From an uncultured Opitutales bacterium (GTDB lineage Bacteria > Verrucomicrobiota > Verrucomicrobiia > Opitutales > Intestinicryptomonadaceae), in the NCBI GenBank assembly GCA_944389315.1, contig CALXLX010000048.1, forward strand, positions 1 to 32,859: a stretch of DNA of 32,859 nucleotides, read 5' to 3'. Each line of letters starts with the position of its first letter. Within the stretch, counting starts at the first letter, position 1. Of this stretch, positions 21,733 through 29,366 are shown one piece after another. A program made the position numbers and the translations under genes. The notes under the pieces are model-generated. The model had not been told where the DNA came from, made no database searches, and saw only the letters and a list, made by a program, of their open reading frames with translations.

Positions 21733-22884
21733 CTATTTTATCGCCAGGAGCTTCTCTACGTCCTTGGGGGTGATGTCGTTATGCTCCCCGAGCGTCTTTA
21801 CGCTTCTTGCGAGGTTCTGGGCTATGCGCTTCGGGGCTTCTTTTGCGTCTATGCCGTAGTCTGCGAACTCGAACTTCACATCGAGCTTTTTCAGCCAGTC
21901 CTTGAATGCGGCAACCGTCTTGTCCACCGCAAGCTTCGCGCTCTTTTCCTCTATTCCGAAAACCGCCTTGCCGAGGCTGATTATCTTTGCGCGTTTCTGC
22001 GCGCGTTTAAACAGCATCATTTTTGGCATTACGATAGCCAGCGTCTGCGCGTGGTCCAAGCCGTACAGGGCGGTTATCTCGTGGCCTATGCCGTGGGTGG
22101 ACCAGTCCTGCGGAACGCCTGAGGCTATCATGTGGTTTAGCGCGAATGTAGCGCAGAGCATAACATTTGCCCTGACATCGTAGTTTTTCGGGCTTTTGAG
22201 CGCTTTGGGGCCCTCCTGGTATAGGGTGAGCATTATGCTCTCGGCAAACCTGTCTTGAAGGGGAGCTGCAGCCGGATATGTCAGGTATTGTTCCAATACG
22301 TGCACAAACGCGTCAACAACCCCGTTAGAAATTTGTTTCTTGGGAAGGCTGTAGGTGAAAGTGGGATCCAGAACCGAGAAGAGCGGGAATACCTTCGGGC
22401 TGGCAAAAGCCAGCTTCAAGGAAAGCCCCCTACGGCTTATTACGGAGTTCATGTTCATTTCCGAGCCCGTTGCCGGCAGCGTTAGCACCGTGGCAAAGGG
22501 CAGGGCGTCTTTGACTTCGGCCCCCTTGGAAAGAATGTCCCACGGCTCCCCCTTGAACTTCACTGCCGCGCTTATGAACTTGACTGCGTCTATCACGGAG
22601 CCTCCGCCCGCTGCGAGTATGAAGTTTATCCTCTCTTTTTTTATGAGCTTTACTGCCTTCATGCAGGTCTCGTATTCCGGATTTGCCTCTATTCCGGAAA
22701 ATTCAACAATTTTCCTGCCCTTCAGTGCGGACTTTATCTGGTCGTAAACTCCGTTTTTCTTTATGGACCCTCCGCCATAAGCCAAGAGTATCTTTGCGTT
22801 TTTGTCTATCAGAGCTCCTATTTTAGAGCACATGCCTTTACCGAAGAGCACCTTTGTGGGGTTGTATAATATAAAATTATTCAT
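21733..22884 (-). CDS. iron-containing alcohol dehydrogenase, YqhD/butanol-dehydrogenase type
   Basis: 383 residues from the ATG at 22884; an upstream in-frame start (22923) lies in the promoter and is rejected. The N-terminal dinucleotide domain has LLAYGGGSIKKNG and AAGGGSVIDAVKFIS (91-105), typical of the NADPH-using YqhD branch. Four metal ligands are visible at D191, H195, H264 and H278 (DAFVH and STHGIGHEITALYGLDH), with the same spacing as in E. coli YqhD. It should reduce aldehydes to alcohols with NAD(P)H in the cytoplasm, for fermentation or aldehyde detoxification. It is monocistronic, between its own promoter and a bidirectional terminator. Confidence 0.93.
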   Translation of the reverse strand: MNNFILYNPTKVLFGKGMCSKIGALIDKNAKILLAYGGGSIKKNGVYDQIKSALKGRKIVEFSGIEANPEYETCMKAVKLIKKERINFILAAGGGSVIDAVKFISAAVKFKGEPWDILSKGAEVKDALPFATVLTLPATGSEMNMNSVISRRGLSLKLAFASPKVFPLFSVLDPTFTYSLPKKQISNGVVDAFVHVLEQYLTYPAAAPLQDRFAESIMLTLYQEGPKALKSPKNYDVRANVMLCATFALNHMIASGVPQDWSTHGIGHEITALYGLDHAQTLAIVMPKMMLFKRAQKRAKIISLGKAVFGIEEKSAKLAVDKTVAAFKDWLKKLDVKFEFADYGIDAKEAPKRIAQNLARSVKTLGEHNDITPKDVEKLLAIK

Positions 22885-22890
22885 AGATAT

Positions 22891-22920
22891 TTTATATCGT
22901 TGTTCCCATAGGCAAGTCAA
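22891..22920 (-). promoter_or_regulatory. promoter of the alcohol dehydrogenase
   Basis: On the minus strand: TTGACT (22920-22915), an 18-bp spacer and TATAAA (22896-22891). The ATG is only 6 nt further on, so the mRNA should be leaderless. No Shine-Dalgarno sequence. Confidence 0.6.
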
Positions 22921-23016
22921 CAAAGTTTATCATAGGGGAACGCCTATTGGCAAAAGTTCAAATGATTAAAAAAAAGCTTTACATCGGCGCAAAAATTTAT
23001 AAGGTTATTCTGCATT

Positions 23017-23781
23017 ATGATAAAGAAAACCTCACTACTCCTTATATCTTTCATGGCCGCGGCTTCGGTTTTTGCGTGGAGCAAAAAAGTGGAGAACACG
23101 GGCAATCTCGGTCGCACATACATCGGCCTCGGCGCGGGCGCCCAGTTCACCACGGTTAAGGCCGCAGGTGAGAAGAAGACCGTTACCGGCGTAGACGGCG
23201 GCATAGTATTCAATGTTCCCGTATTTAAGCCGAATGTAAACGTTCTGCGCGACGTTTCCTGGTTCGGTATGGACGCGCAGGTTTATTTCGATGCAAACTA
23301 TAGCGGCGATATTTCCATAGATACGGTTTCTTTCAAGCAGACGGACTATTCTGCGGGAATAACCCTTCTTCCCTATCTTAACTTGGAGACAGGTTTTGAG
23401 TTCTTCAAGGCTATCAAGCCCTTCGGCATTGCGAGTGTCGGCTTTACCTTCCACACGGTTGACGTAAGCGGTGTTGAAGACCAGTACTTCAAGGACCAGA
23501 CATATGTTCAGTATGCTGTAGGCGGCGGTGTTGAATTTGTCATAACCGACAAGGTCTCCTTTGCTCCCAAGTGGGTATGGCATGGCAACCAGGCTGATTA
23601 TCTGCCCTGCTACCAGAGCGTCGGTTGCGAGCTGACCTATTGGGCTACAAACCAGTTCGCGGTATCAGCCTTCTGGAATCATAACTTTGATGCAGATAGC
23701 AACCTCGTAGGAAGCGGCGCAGAGCTTACTACTCGCGGAGACATAATCGGCCTTTCCATAAAGGTTGGTTTCCCGAGGTAA
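23017..23781 (+). CDS. outer-membrane beta-barrel protein (function unknown)
   Basis: 254 residues with a clear signal peptide (MIKKTSLLLISFMAAASVFA). The mature chain alternates polar and hydrophobic residues in about eight to ten strands (for example RTYIGLGAGAQFTTV, MDAQVYFDANYSG, ISIDTVSFKQTDYSAGITLL, GGVEFVITDKVSFAPKWVWH) with Gly/aromatic ends, as in small OmpA/OprF-like barrels. The last strand, GLSIKVGFPR, ends the protein. It probably sits in the outer membrane as a structural or pore protein. It is monocistronic and followed by a strong terminator. Confidence 0.8.
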   Translation: MIKKTSLLLISFMAAASVFAWSKKVENTGNLGRTYIGLGAGAQFTTVKAAGEKKTVTGVDGGIVFNVPVFKPNVNVLRDVSWFGMDAQVYFDANYSGDISIDTVSFKQTDYSAGITLLPYLNLETGFEFFKAIKPFGIASVGFTFHTVDVSGVEDQYFKDQTYVQYAVGGGVEFVITDKVSFAPKWVWHGNQADYLPCYQSVGCELTYWATNQFAVSAFWNHNFDADSNLVGSGAELTTRGDIIGLSIKVGFPR

Positions 23782-23804
23782 TTTAAAAATTCTTTTTAAA
23801 AAAA

Positions 23805-23828
23805 ACTCCGCGAAAGCGGAGTTTTTTT
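23805..23828 (+). terminator. terminator of the outer-membrane protein gene
   Basis: ACTCCGC-GAAA-GCGGAGT, a perfect 7-bp stem with a GAAA tetraloop followed by seven T, 23 bp after the stop. A preceding A-run may let it work on the opposite strand too. Confidence 0.93.
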
Positions 23829-23963
23829 GTGCCTTATATTATGCGGATATTGGCCGGGAGAATTGTCTGCAGCAAATTTGCATAGGCATTTTTCATTTGC
23901 GGGGAGAGTTTTTCTCTCTCAATATTTTGTTGCAAAATTTTCTGCTGTATAAATCTTAAACGC

Positions 23964-24827
23964 GTGCCTTTAAATATAACCATAATAAGCGGCGTGACGG
24001 CATCGGGAAAGACGGCTGAGGCCTTGCGTTTGGCGCGTCTGACGGGTGCGGAGATAATCTCGTGCGACAGTGTTCAGGTGTATAGGGGCATGGACATAGG
24101 CTCCGCAAAGCCGTCTAAAGAGGAGATGTCCCAGGTGCCCCATCACCTTATAGACGTGGCGGAGCCGTCGGAGCCTTTCAACGTCTCAGATTACATATCT
24201 AAGGCAAAACTTGCCTTGGAGAAGATTTCTTCGGAAGGCAGGCCTGTCATAGTTGCGGGCGGCAGCGGATTCTATCTTAAAAGCTGGTTTTCCGCGGTCA
24301 CGGACAATGTGCAAATTTCCGATTCTGTCAGGGCGAAAGTTTCCGAGATTTTTAAGGACGGCGGGGCGGGCGCGCTTGCGGAGGCGCTTTTAAAAATCGA
24401 CCCCGAGGCGTATAAAAGCGTGGATATGTTAAATCCGCGCAGGGTTTCCAAGGCTCTTGAAAGGTGTCTGCAGACAGGCAGGAGCGCCGCAGACATGCTC
24501 GCCGATTTTAAGCGCCTGCCTTGTCCCTACGGAGATTTGAACAGAAATTTTATCCTCATCGAGCGTTCCGACGACGAAATATCCATCAGGATTCGCGCGA
24601 GAACGGCCGATATGCTCGCGCGCGGGCTTGTCGGAGAGACAAAAAACCTCTTGGACCGCGGAATACTGAGAAATCCGTCGGCTTCTTCCGCCATAGGCTA
24701 TAGAGAGACCATAAAGTGGCTCGACAGCGGTTCAAAGGACGAGGGGAAACTTTACGAGGACATAGTAAAGTCCACACTCGCCCTCGTTAAGAAGCAGAAG
24801 AAGTTCTTGCGAAACAATCTGTTTTAA
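23964..24827 (+). CDS. miaA: tRNA dimethylallyltransferase
   Basis: 287 residues from GTG 23964. P-loop GVTASGKT (residues 10-17), then SCDSVQVYRGMDIGSAKPS and VPHHLIDVAEPSEPFNV, which are diagnostic of MiaA. The later AIGYRETIKWL segment is also conserved. It transfers a dimethylallyl group to N6 of A37 in tRNAs reading UNN codons. It is slightly shorter than E. coli MiaA (316). A TATAAA box ends 10 nt before the GTG and there is no ribosome binding site, so the mRNA may start very near the start codon. It is monocistronic. Confidence 0.95.
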   Translation: MPLNITIISGVTASGKTAEALRLARLTGAEIISCDSVQVYRGMDIGSAKPSKEEMSQVPHHLIDVAEPSEPFNVSDYISKAKLALEKISSEGRPVIVAGGSGFYLKSWFSAVTDNVQISDSVRAKVSEIFKDGGAGALAEALLKIDPEAYKSVDMLNPRRVSKALERCLQTGRSAADMLADFKRLPCPYGDLNRNFILIERSDDEISIRIRARTADMLARGLVGETKNLLDRGILRNPSASSAIGYRETIKWLDSGSKDEGKLYEDIVKSTLALVKKQKKFLRNNLF

Positions 24828-25054
24828 GGGAGGCGGCAGCCTATTTTCTTTGCGCATAAAAGAATATCTGGCCTGCATAAAGAGGAGCCCCGTCTGCCGC
24901 TTTTATGATTTTTTCCGGGCTTTAAAGCGGCGGGTGATGCGGGTAAATTCTCCAATAGAAGCATAAGCTAATCTACTTGCATTTTCCATTTTGTTTCTTG
25001 CCCGTATCTTGGAAAATGTTTTTCCCGGAGCATGCGAGGCGGAATGTTTGCAAT
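24828..25054. other. intergenic stretch between miaA and the META lipoprotein, no gene seen
   Basis: No coding frame of convincing character. A 7-bp inverted repeat GCGGCAG (24833-24839) and CTGCCGC (24894-24900) followed by TTTT could form a long-loop structure after miaA. The rest is featureless until the bidirectional terminator at 25055. Confidence 0.5.
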
Positions 25055-25095
25055 AAAAAAGCGGATAAAACCTCCAATTTTATCCGCATATTTTT
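25055..25095. terminator. bidirectional terminator between miaA and the META lipoprotein
   Basis: A perfect 10-bp stem (GCGGATAAAA / TTTTATCCGC) with a 7-nt loop is flanked by AAAAAA on the left and a T-rich tail on the right. Confidence 0.88.
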
Positions 25096-25100
25096 AATGT

Positions 25101-25135
25101 AAAACAAGCGGCCTGATGGTAAATCCTAAGGCCGC
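25101..25135 (-). terminator. second terminator for the META lipoprotein gene
   Basis: On the minus strand, a 7-bp stem GCGGCCT / AGGCCGC (25108-25114 with 25129-25135) is followed by TTGTTTT. It lies 17 bp past the stop codon, ahead of the shared terminator. Confidence 0.65.
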
Positions 25136-25151
25136 ATTAGGGCGCAGGAAC

Positions 25152-25706
25152 TTAGTTTTTTCCGCCGGACTTCAGATCATCAAGAAGCTGCTTTTCTTTA
25201 TGGGATAGCTGCGCTTCGGGCTTTTCGGACGCTTTTGGAGCGGACTTTTTAAACTCCATGGTCCTCTTTCCGTCCTTTGAAAGAAGCTGAAGCTTTCCAT
25301 CTCCGGCCTTCACTTCAACCGATGAGGACAGCGCCTTTAAAAATGCTGTCTCATAGTCTGCATAGGGGCCCATGCGGCGCGTGGAGCCGAGCTTGGTAAA
25401 GTCGTATTTGCCGTTGAGCCTGTCAACCGTGCCGAAAAACAGATTGCAGCCGGAGTAGCCGTTGATTTTACCGCCGTCCTGGAAATGCAGGAAGGGAGCG
25501 TCGGCGGAATCCGCCTTGGGGGCGCTTTCCGCATTCGCGCCGTCGACAAAGACTGGCTCCCAAGTTGTGCCTTTCAGCTCGGACAGGTTTTCCACGCTCT
25601 TGAGCTGCTCCGTGGATTTTTCACCTCCGGAGGCGCCGTTTTGCGAACACGCCGCGAGGGCAAATGCGCCCAGCAGGCAGGCTGCGGATAATAAATATTT
25701 CTTCAT
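25152..25706 (-). CDS. META-domain (HslJ-like) lipoprotein
   Basis: 184 residues from the ATG at 25706 (an upstream in-frame start at 25742 would spoil the signal peptide). MKKYLLSAACLLGAFALAAC is a lipoprotein signal with the lipobox LAAC, so C20 should be lipid-modified. Residues 45-135 match the META/HslJ domain: LKGTTWEPVFVDG, then the hallmark INGYSGCNLFFGTVD, and a hydrophobic strand pair. HslJ-like proteins are linked to heat shock and novobiocin resistance in enterobacteria, but their mechanism is unclear. The tail (about 150-184) is Lys/Glu-rich. It is divergent from dinB. Confidence 0.87.
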   Translation of the reverse strand: MKKYLLSAACLLGAFALAACSQNGASGGEKSTEQLKSVENLSELKGTTWEPVFVDGANAESAPKADSADAPFLHFQDGGKINGYSGCNLFFGTVDRLNGKYDFTKLGSTRRMGPYADYETAFLKALSSSVEVKAGDGKLQLLSKDGKRTMEFKKSAPKASEKPEAQLSHKEKQLLDDLKSGGKN

Positions 25707-25765
25707 GGTTTTTAATCTTTCTATTTTAAGTATATCGTACAAGATGGATTTTCTGTTTAGGAGAT

Positions 25766-25799
25766 GTTTGCAAAAAGTATAGACGGATGCAAACGTCTA
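25766..25799. promoter_or_regulatory. inverted repeats in the dinB upstream region, possible operator
   Basis: GTTTGCA (25766-25772) and TGCAAAC (25788-25794) form a perfect 7-bp inverted repeat with a 15-bp spacer. Nested in it is TAGACG (25780-25785) / CGTCTA (25794-25799). It lies between the divergent META and dinB genes. It could bind a regulator such as LexA, but it does not match a LexA box I know. Confidence 0.35.
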
Positions 25800-25811
25800 A
25801 TTGTTCCTTAT

Positions 25812-27032
25812 ATGGAAGAGGACCCAACCATACTGCATTGCGACCTCAACGGTTTTTTCGCTTCCGTGGAGGCGTTGTCGCACCCGGAGGTCGGCAACAG
25901 GCCCATGGCGGTATCGGGTAATCCCGACAACAGGCACGGTATAATTCTTGCCAAGAACGAGGCGGCAAAGGCCTTCGGCATAAAGACGGCCGAGACCATA
26001 TGGCAGGCTAAACGCAAATGCCCGCAGCTTATTTTGATAAGGGCCAGCCGCGGCAAGTACGAGTTCTACTCCCAAAAGGTCAACGATATCTACTCGCGCT
26101 TTACCGACAGGGTTGAGCCTTTTGGGATAGACGAGTCCTGGCTTGACGTCACGCATAGCCGCAAGCTTTTTGGCGACGGCAAGGCCATAGCCGATAAGAT
26201 CCGCGCTTTGGTAAAGTCTGAGCTGGGGCTTACAGTGTCAGTGGGGGTATCATTCAACAAGACCTTCGCAAAGCTTGCCAGCGACATGAAAAAGCCCGAC
26301 GCCACAACCGTGGTTATGCGTTCGGACCTCGAGGACAAGGTTTATCCACTCGACGTGTCGGCCCTGCTGTATGTCGGCAAGAACACGGCTGCCGCCCTTG
26401 CCAGAATGAACATACGCACCATAGGGGCTCTCGCTGCGGCCGACAGGCGCGCCCTTATCCGCGCCTTCGGCAAGTTCGGAGGCGATTTGAGCGACCGCGC
26501 CCGCGGATTGGAGAACGAGCCTGTGGAGTATTTCGGCCATGTCGACGAGGTGAAAAGCGTTGGGAACTCCATAACTTTCGCGCGGGATTTGAAAAGCCCG
26601 TCGGACGTAAAAACCGGTTTTATGCGCGTGGCCGAGAAGGTGTGCGCGCGCCTGAAAAGAAAAAATTTCAAGTGTTCCGTCCTGCAGATAACGATAAAGT
26701 CGGCGTCGTTTCAGACGATAACGCGGCAGGGCGCCTTTGAGGAGCCTACACGGCTTAGGACAGATTTAGTCTCCAAGGCCATGGAGCTTTTCGACTCGGC
26801 ATGGGACGCCTCGGAGATTCCGGTCAGAATGTTGGGCCTGTCCGCATGTTCGCTTTCGGACTCCTCGTCGCCAGTCCAGGGCAGGCTGGATTTCTCCTCT
26901 GCTTCAAAGGACGGCATCGCAGATCTGAAAAAACAGCAGAACGCCCAGGACGCATTCTTCAATGTCCGGGAAAAGTTCGGCTCCGGCTCAATAAAATTCG
27001 GCTCTATGATGGACGGGGACCTGCTCGAATAA
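25812..27032 (+). CDS. dinB: DNA polymerase IV (Y-family translesion polymerase)
   Basis: 406 residues from the ATG at 25812; an upstream in-frame start (25764) runs through the inverted repeats. Catalytic metal ligands: D11 in ILHCDLNGFFASVE and D107-E108 in GIDESWLDVT. The thumb and little-finger domains are complete, with SVGVSFNKTFAKLASDMKKP following the palm. Near the end QGRLDF matches the beta-clamp-binding motif Q-x2-L-x-F. It copies past damaged bases with low fidelity. It has close neighbours in genome maintenance on the other strand, including an OGG1-type glycosylase, but is separately transcribed. Confidence 0.95.
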   Translation: MEEDPTILHCDLNGFFASVEALSHPEVGNRPMAVSGNPDNRHGIILAKNEAAKAFGIKTAETIWQAKRKCPQLILIRASRGKYEFYSQKVNDIYSRFTDRVEPFGIDESWLDVTHSRKLFGDGKAIADKIRALVKSELGLTVSVGVSFNKTFAKLASDMKKPDATTVVMRSDLEDKVYPLDVSALLYVGKNTAAALARMNIRTIGALAAADRRALIRAFGKFGGDLSDRARGLENEPVEYFGHVDEVKSVGNSITFARDLKSPSDVKTGFMRVAEKVCARLKRKNFKCSVLQITIKSASFQTITRQGAFEEPTRLRTDLVSKAMELFDSAWDASEIPVRMLGLSACSLSDSSSPVQGRLDFSSASKDGIADLKKQQNAQDAFFNVREKFGSGSIKFGSMMDGDLLE

Positions 27033-27108
27033 ATAGGCTCTTTCGCCGTCCGCCAATAGGCCTCCTCTCATAGTTTTCCCGGCTATTTCCGCCCGTCGGG
27101 CTCCTGTT

Positions 27109-27429
27109 TTACAGATTTTTTTTGCACTTTATTATGAATACTTCGCAGGGGGCCATTTCAAAAACACCATCATGCCGATTGAGAATGGAATGCCTGTAGG
27201 ATACAGCCTCCTGGTCTTGGGCTGTATTTGCTGCGTTAATGTCTCCGTTTCCGCCTATCTTCCAACACTCGGAGGGGGCGTATCCTTCGGGAAGGTTCAA
27301 AACAACCCGCTGGGGCTTGTCGTGGGAGCGGTTTACAAGGGAGATATTTAGGTTTCCGTCGCGGTCAATGGCGGCGGCGGAGTCTATGTATTTGAATTTT
27401 AGCTCGTAGAGCTCGGGAAGTTTGTTCAT
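27109..27429 (-). pseudogene. C-terminal remnant of an alpha-L-arabinofuranosidase-like enzyme
   Basis: 106 residues, MNKLPELYELKFKYIDSAAA onwards. The pattern YIDSAAAIDRDGNLNISLVNRS, then RVVLNLPEGY and VFEMAPCEVFIIKCK, is that of the beta-sandwich end of GH51-type arabinofuranosidases (Y-x-D-x-S/A, LNISLVNR). No catalytic barrel is attached: upstream in this frame there is no enzyme-like sequence, only the end of the DNA glycosylase gene. It is best read as a decayed leftover, although a short expressed protein from the ATG at 27429 cannot be excluded. No clear terminator or ribosome binding site is seen. Confidence 0.5.
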
Positions 27430-27496
27430 GTCCCCGGCTATGGAAAATGCGGCGGCTAAATGAAATAATCTTGCCTTGCGCAGTCTGGCGGGAGCG

Positions 27497-28378
27497 TCAT
27501 TTGCCGTTTCTTGCCTTGGCGAATATCAGCTGCTGGGCGTATCCGCCGTATTCCCCGAAATGTTCCCGGGCGAAACGGCGTATATGTCCAGGATCCGAGA
27601 GGTTGTACATCTGGCACATGGCCTTTTTTATCCATGTGTCGACAGGAAAGGCCTCGAATTTGGCCGCGCCGAAAAGAAGTATGCAGTCTGCCACCTTTTC
27701 ACCGACGCCGCTGAGCGACAAAAGGTATTTTTTCGCCTCGTCGTAGGGCATAAGGGGTAGGGCGTCCACCTCGAATTTGTCCTCTATTATCTTCCTTGCG
27801 CTCTTTTTGAGGTATTCGGCCCTAAAGCCGAGCTTGCACGACTTTATAACCTCGAGCGGGGCGCTGTCTATAGCCTCCATAGTCGGCAGAGCTTTGAAGC
27901 CGTCGCATATGGGTTCGCCCAAACTGTCCGCAAGAAGCCCGACGCACTGCTTTATCTGCACTATGCGCTTGCTCGATGAGCATATGAAACTTATGATGGC
28001 CTCCCTGGGCGTCTGTCTGAGTATCCTCAAGGTGGGCCTGGCGACAATGGATTGCTCCATGATTTTGTCCTTCCCGGTAGGTAGGGACATTCTTACAAGA
28101 TCGTAGTCCCTGCCGCTGTCGAGATAGTCCAACAGCTTTTTCTTTGCCCGCTTCGCGTCGGTCCCGCCGGGTAAAGATATGTGCACGCGCCCGTCTTCTG
28201 ATAAAAATATCCTTGCGGCGGTATCGTCGAAAAAACCCTCAAAAGCCTCGGAGAAGCCTTGCACGCCTGGCATTTTGCGCCAGGTGAACGCCTGGCCCCC
28301 GTCGAGAGTCTCGGCGAAATCTGCGGGGGTGAAATGCGGCGCGCCGGCCAGCAGAGAGGCTTTCCCCCAAGTGTCCAC
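27497..28378 (-). CDS. 8-oxoguanine DNA glycosylase, OGG1 type
   Basis: 293 residues from GTG 28378, which shares one base with the upstream stop (TAGTG). An N-terminal OGG domain begins FAETLDGGQAFTWRKMPG. The helix-hairpin-helix LSLSGVGEKVADC contains K228, and PVDTWIKKAM contains D247; their spacing of 19 residues equals K249 and D268 of human OGG1, the nucleophile and its activator. The enzyme removes 8-oxoG from DNA and cleaves the strand. OGG1-type enzymes are less common in bacteria than MutM (Fpg). It is co-transcribed with the upstream lipoprotein. Confidence 0.93.
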   Translation of the reverse strand: MDTWGKASLLAGAPHFTPADFAETLDGGQAFTWRKMPGVQGFSEAFEGFFDDTAARIFLSEDGRVHISLPGGTDAKRAKKKLLDYLDSGRDYDLVRMSLPTGKDKIMEQSIVARPTLRILRQTPREAIISFICSSSKRIVQIKQCVGLLADSLGEPICDGFKALPTMEAIDSAPLEVIKSCKLGFRAEYLKKSARKIIEDKFEVDALPLMPYDEAKKYLLSLSGVGEKVADCILLFGAAKFEAFPVDTWIKKAMCQMYNLSDPGHIRRFAREHFGEYGGYAQQLIFAKARNGK

Positions 28379-29223
28379 TATTCCTCCGATTTCTTCTGGC
28401 TGCTCGGTTCTGCGGATTTGCCGTCCGAAACACCCTCCTGCCGGTCGGAGGCGGAATTTGCCGCATCTGCAGCCTCCAAGCCGCCAGCCTTAGCCTGCTC
28501 CTCCTCGAGCGCTTTTGCGGCCTCACGCTCGGCTATGTGCTTGCGCCGCTGCAAATCTTCTTGCAGCTCTTCGCGGGAAATCTCCTTGCCCTTTATGCTC
28601 CAAAGCCAAGATTCCTTCGTGACAACGGGAAGCCCGTAGGGGTTCTTAATGGTGATTTTCCATGCGTTGACAAGCTCGTCCTCATCGGGCCAGTCGGACC
28701 CGGTTACCCCAAGCCTTATCTCCCTGAGAAGCCCGTGCGTCTCTGGAACCGTAAATGTGTATTTTGACGTCCCCGTCCTCCTTGACGAATCCACCTCGAG
28801 CGTGATTGTGGTTCCCAAGGGTATCTCGTCCGGGCCGCTGATCATAAGGGAAAAATACCTGCCGGCACGTTTGTCTGGCTGCGTCCTCAAGGTCAAATAC
28901 CCCTGGGTGAACTCCTCCCCGGTGAAAATCTCAACTATGCTTCTGGTCTCGGCGTCTGTAAGATAGTCGTTAAAACAATAGGAAATTTCCGTTTCCCCCT
29001 TGTAGGTAAGCCCCATTATGTCGCCGTCGGCCTCCTCTTTGGGCTCGGCGTCTTCCGGCTTTGCCTCGTCGGCCTCTTTTGCGGGGGCCTGTTGCGCGGA
29101 AGGGGCGTCTTCCTCTATTGCGGTAAGCTGCGAGCGGTCCATCTTCTCGGACGCGCATGCTGCAAACAGCGCCGAGCATGCCGCGAGAGCAAAAATCCTA
29201 CATATGTTGCTATAATAGTGCAT
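28378..29223 (-). CDS. lipoprotein of unknown function
   Basis: 281 residues from the ATG at 29223; an extended in-frame reading reaches 29331 but would hide the signal. MHYYSNICRIFALAACSALF plus AAC is a lipoprotein signal, with C23 (or C16) as the likely lipidated Cys. A Pro/Ala/Glu/Lys linker (about 30-65) precedes a beta-rich domain (80-215), with DIMGLTYKGETEISYCFNDY and SRRTGTSKYTFTVPETHGLL. A helical, charged end (220-281) is probably a coiled coil. I do not recognise the domain. It overlaps the glycosylase start by one base, so both are coupled. Confidence 0.72.
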   Translation of the reverse strand: MHYYSNICRIFALAACSALFAACASEKMDRSQLTAIEEDAPSAQQAPAKEADEAKPEDAEPKEEADGDIMGLTYKGETEISYCFNDYLTDAETRSIVEIFTGEEFTQGYLTLRTQPDKRAGRYFSLMISGPDEIPLGTTITLEVDSSRRTGTSKYTFTVPETHGLLREIRLGVTGSDWPDEDELVNAWKITIKNPYGLPVVTKESWLWSIKGKEISREELQEDLQRRKHIAEREAAKALEEEQAKAGGLEAADAANSASDRQEGVSDGKSAEPSSQKKSEE

Positions 29224-29311
29224 TTTTTCATAAAGATGTTTGCACATACCGCAAAGGTCAAGAATATTTACCCCCCCCGCGGGCGTTCCTCCGAAGTCGG
29301 GCATTTGTACT

Positions 29312-29341
29312 TGACGCGGGGAAACGCCCATACATTATTTA
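29312..29341 (+). promoter_or_regulatory. candidate promoter of the tig-clpP-clpX operon
   Basis: A TTGACG -35 box lies near 29313, and 17 bp later ATTATT may be the -10 (4 of 6). The start codon at 29367 is about 30 bp on. The -10 assignment is uncertain. Confidence 0.35.
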
Positions 29342-29366
29342 CTTCTTATTTTTAAAAATAGACTTT

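Noticed and set aside
29157..29366. 70-residue N-terminal extension of trigger factor
   Set aside because: It would place the GFRxGKxP loop far from its normal position 43-50, and the sequence overlaps the upstream promoter and the divergent lipoprotein start.
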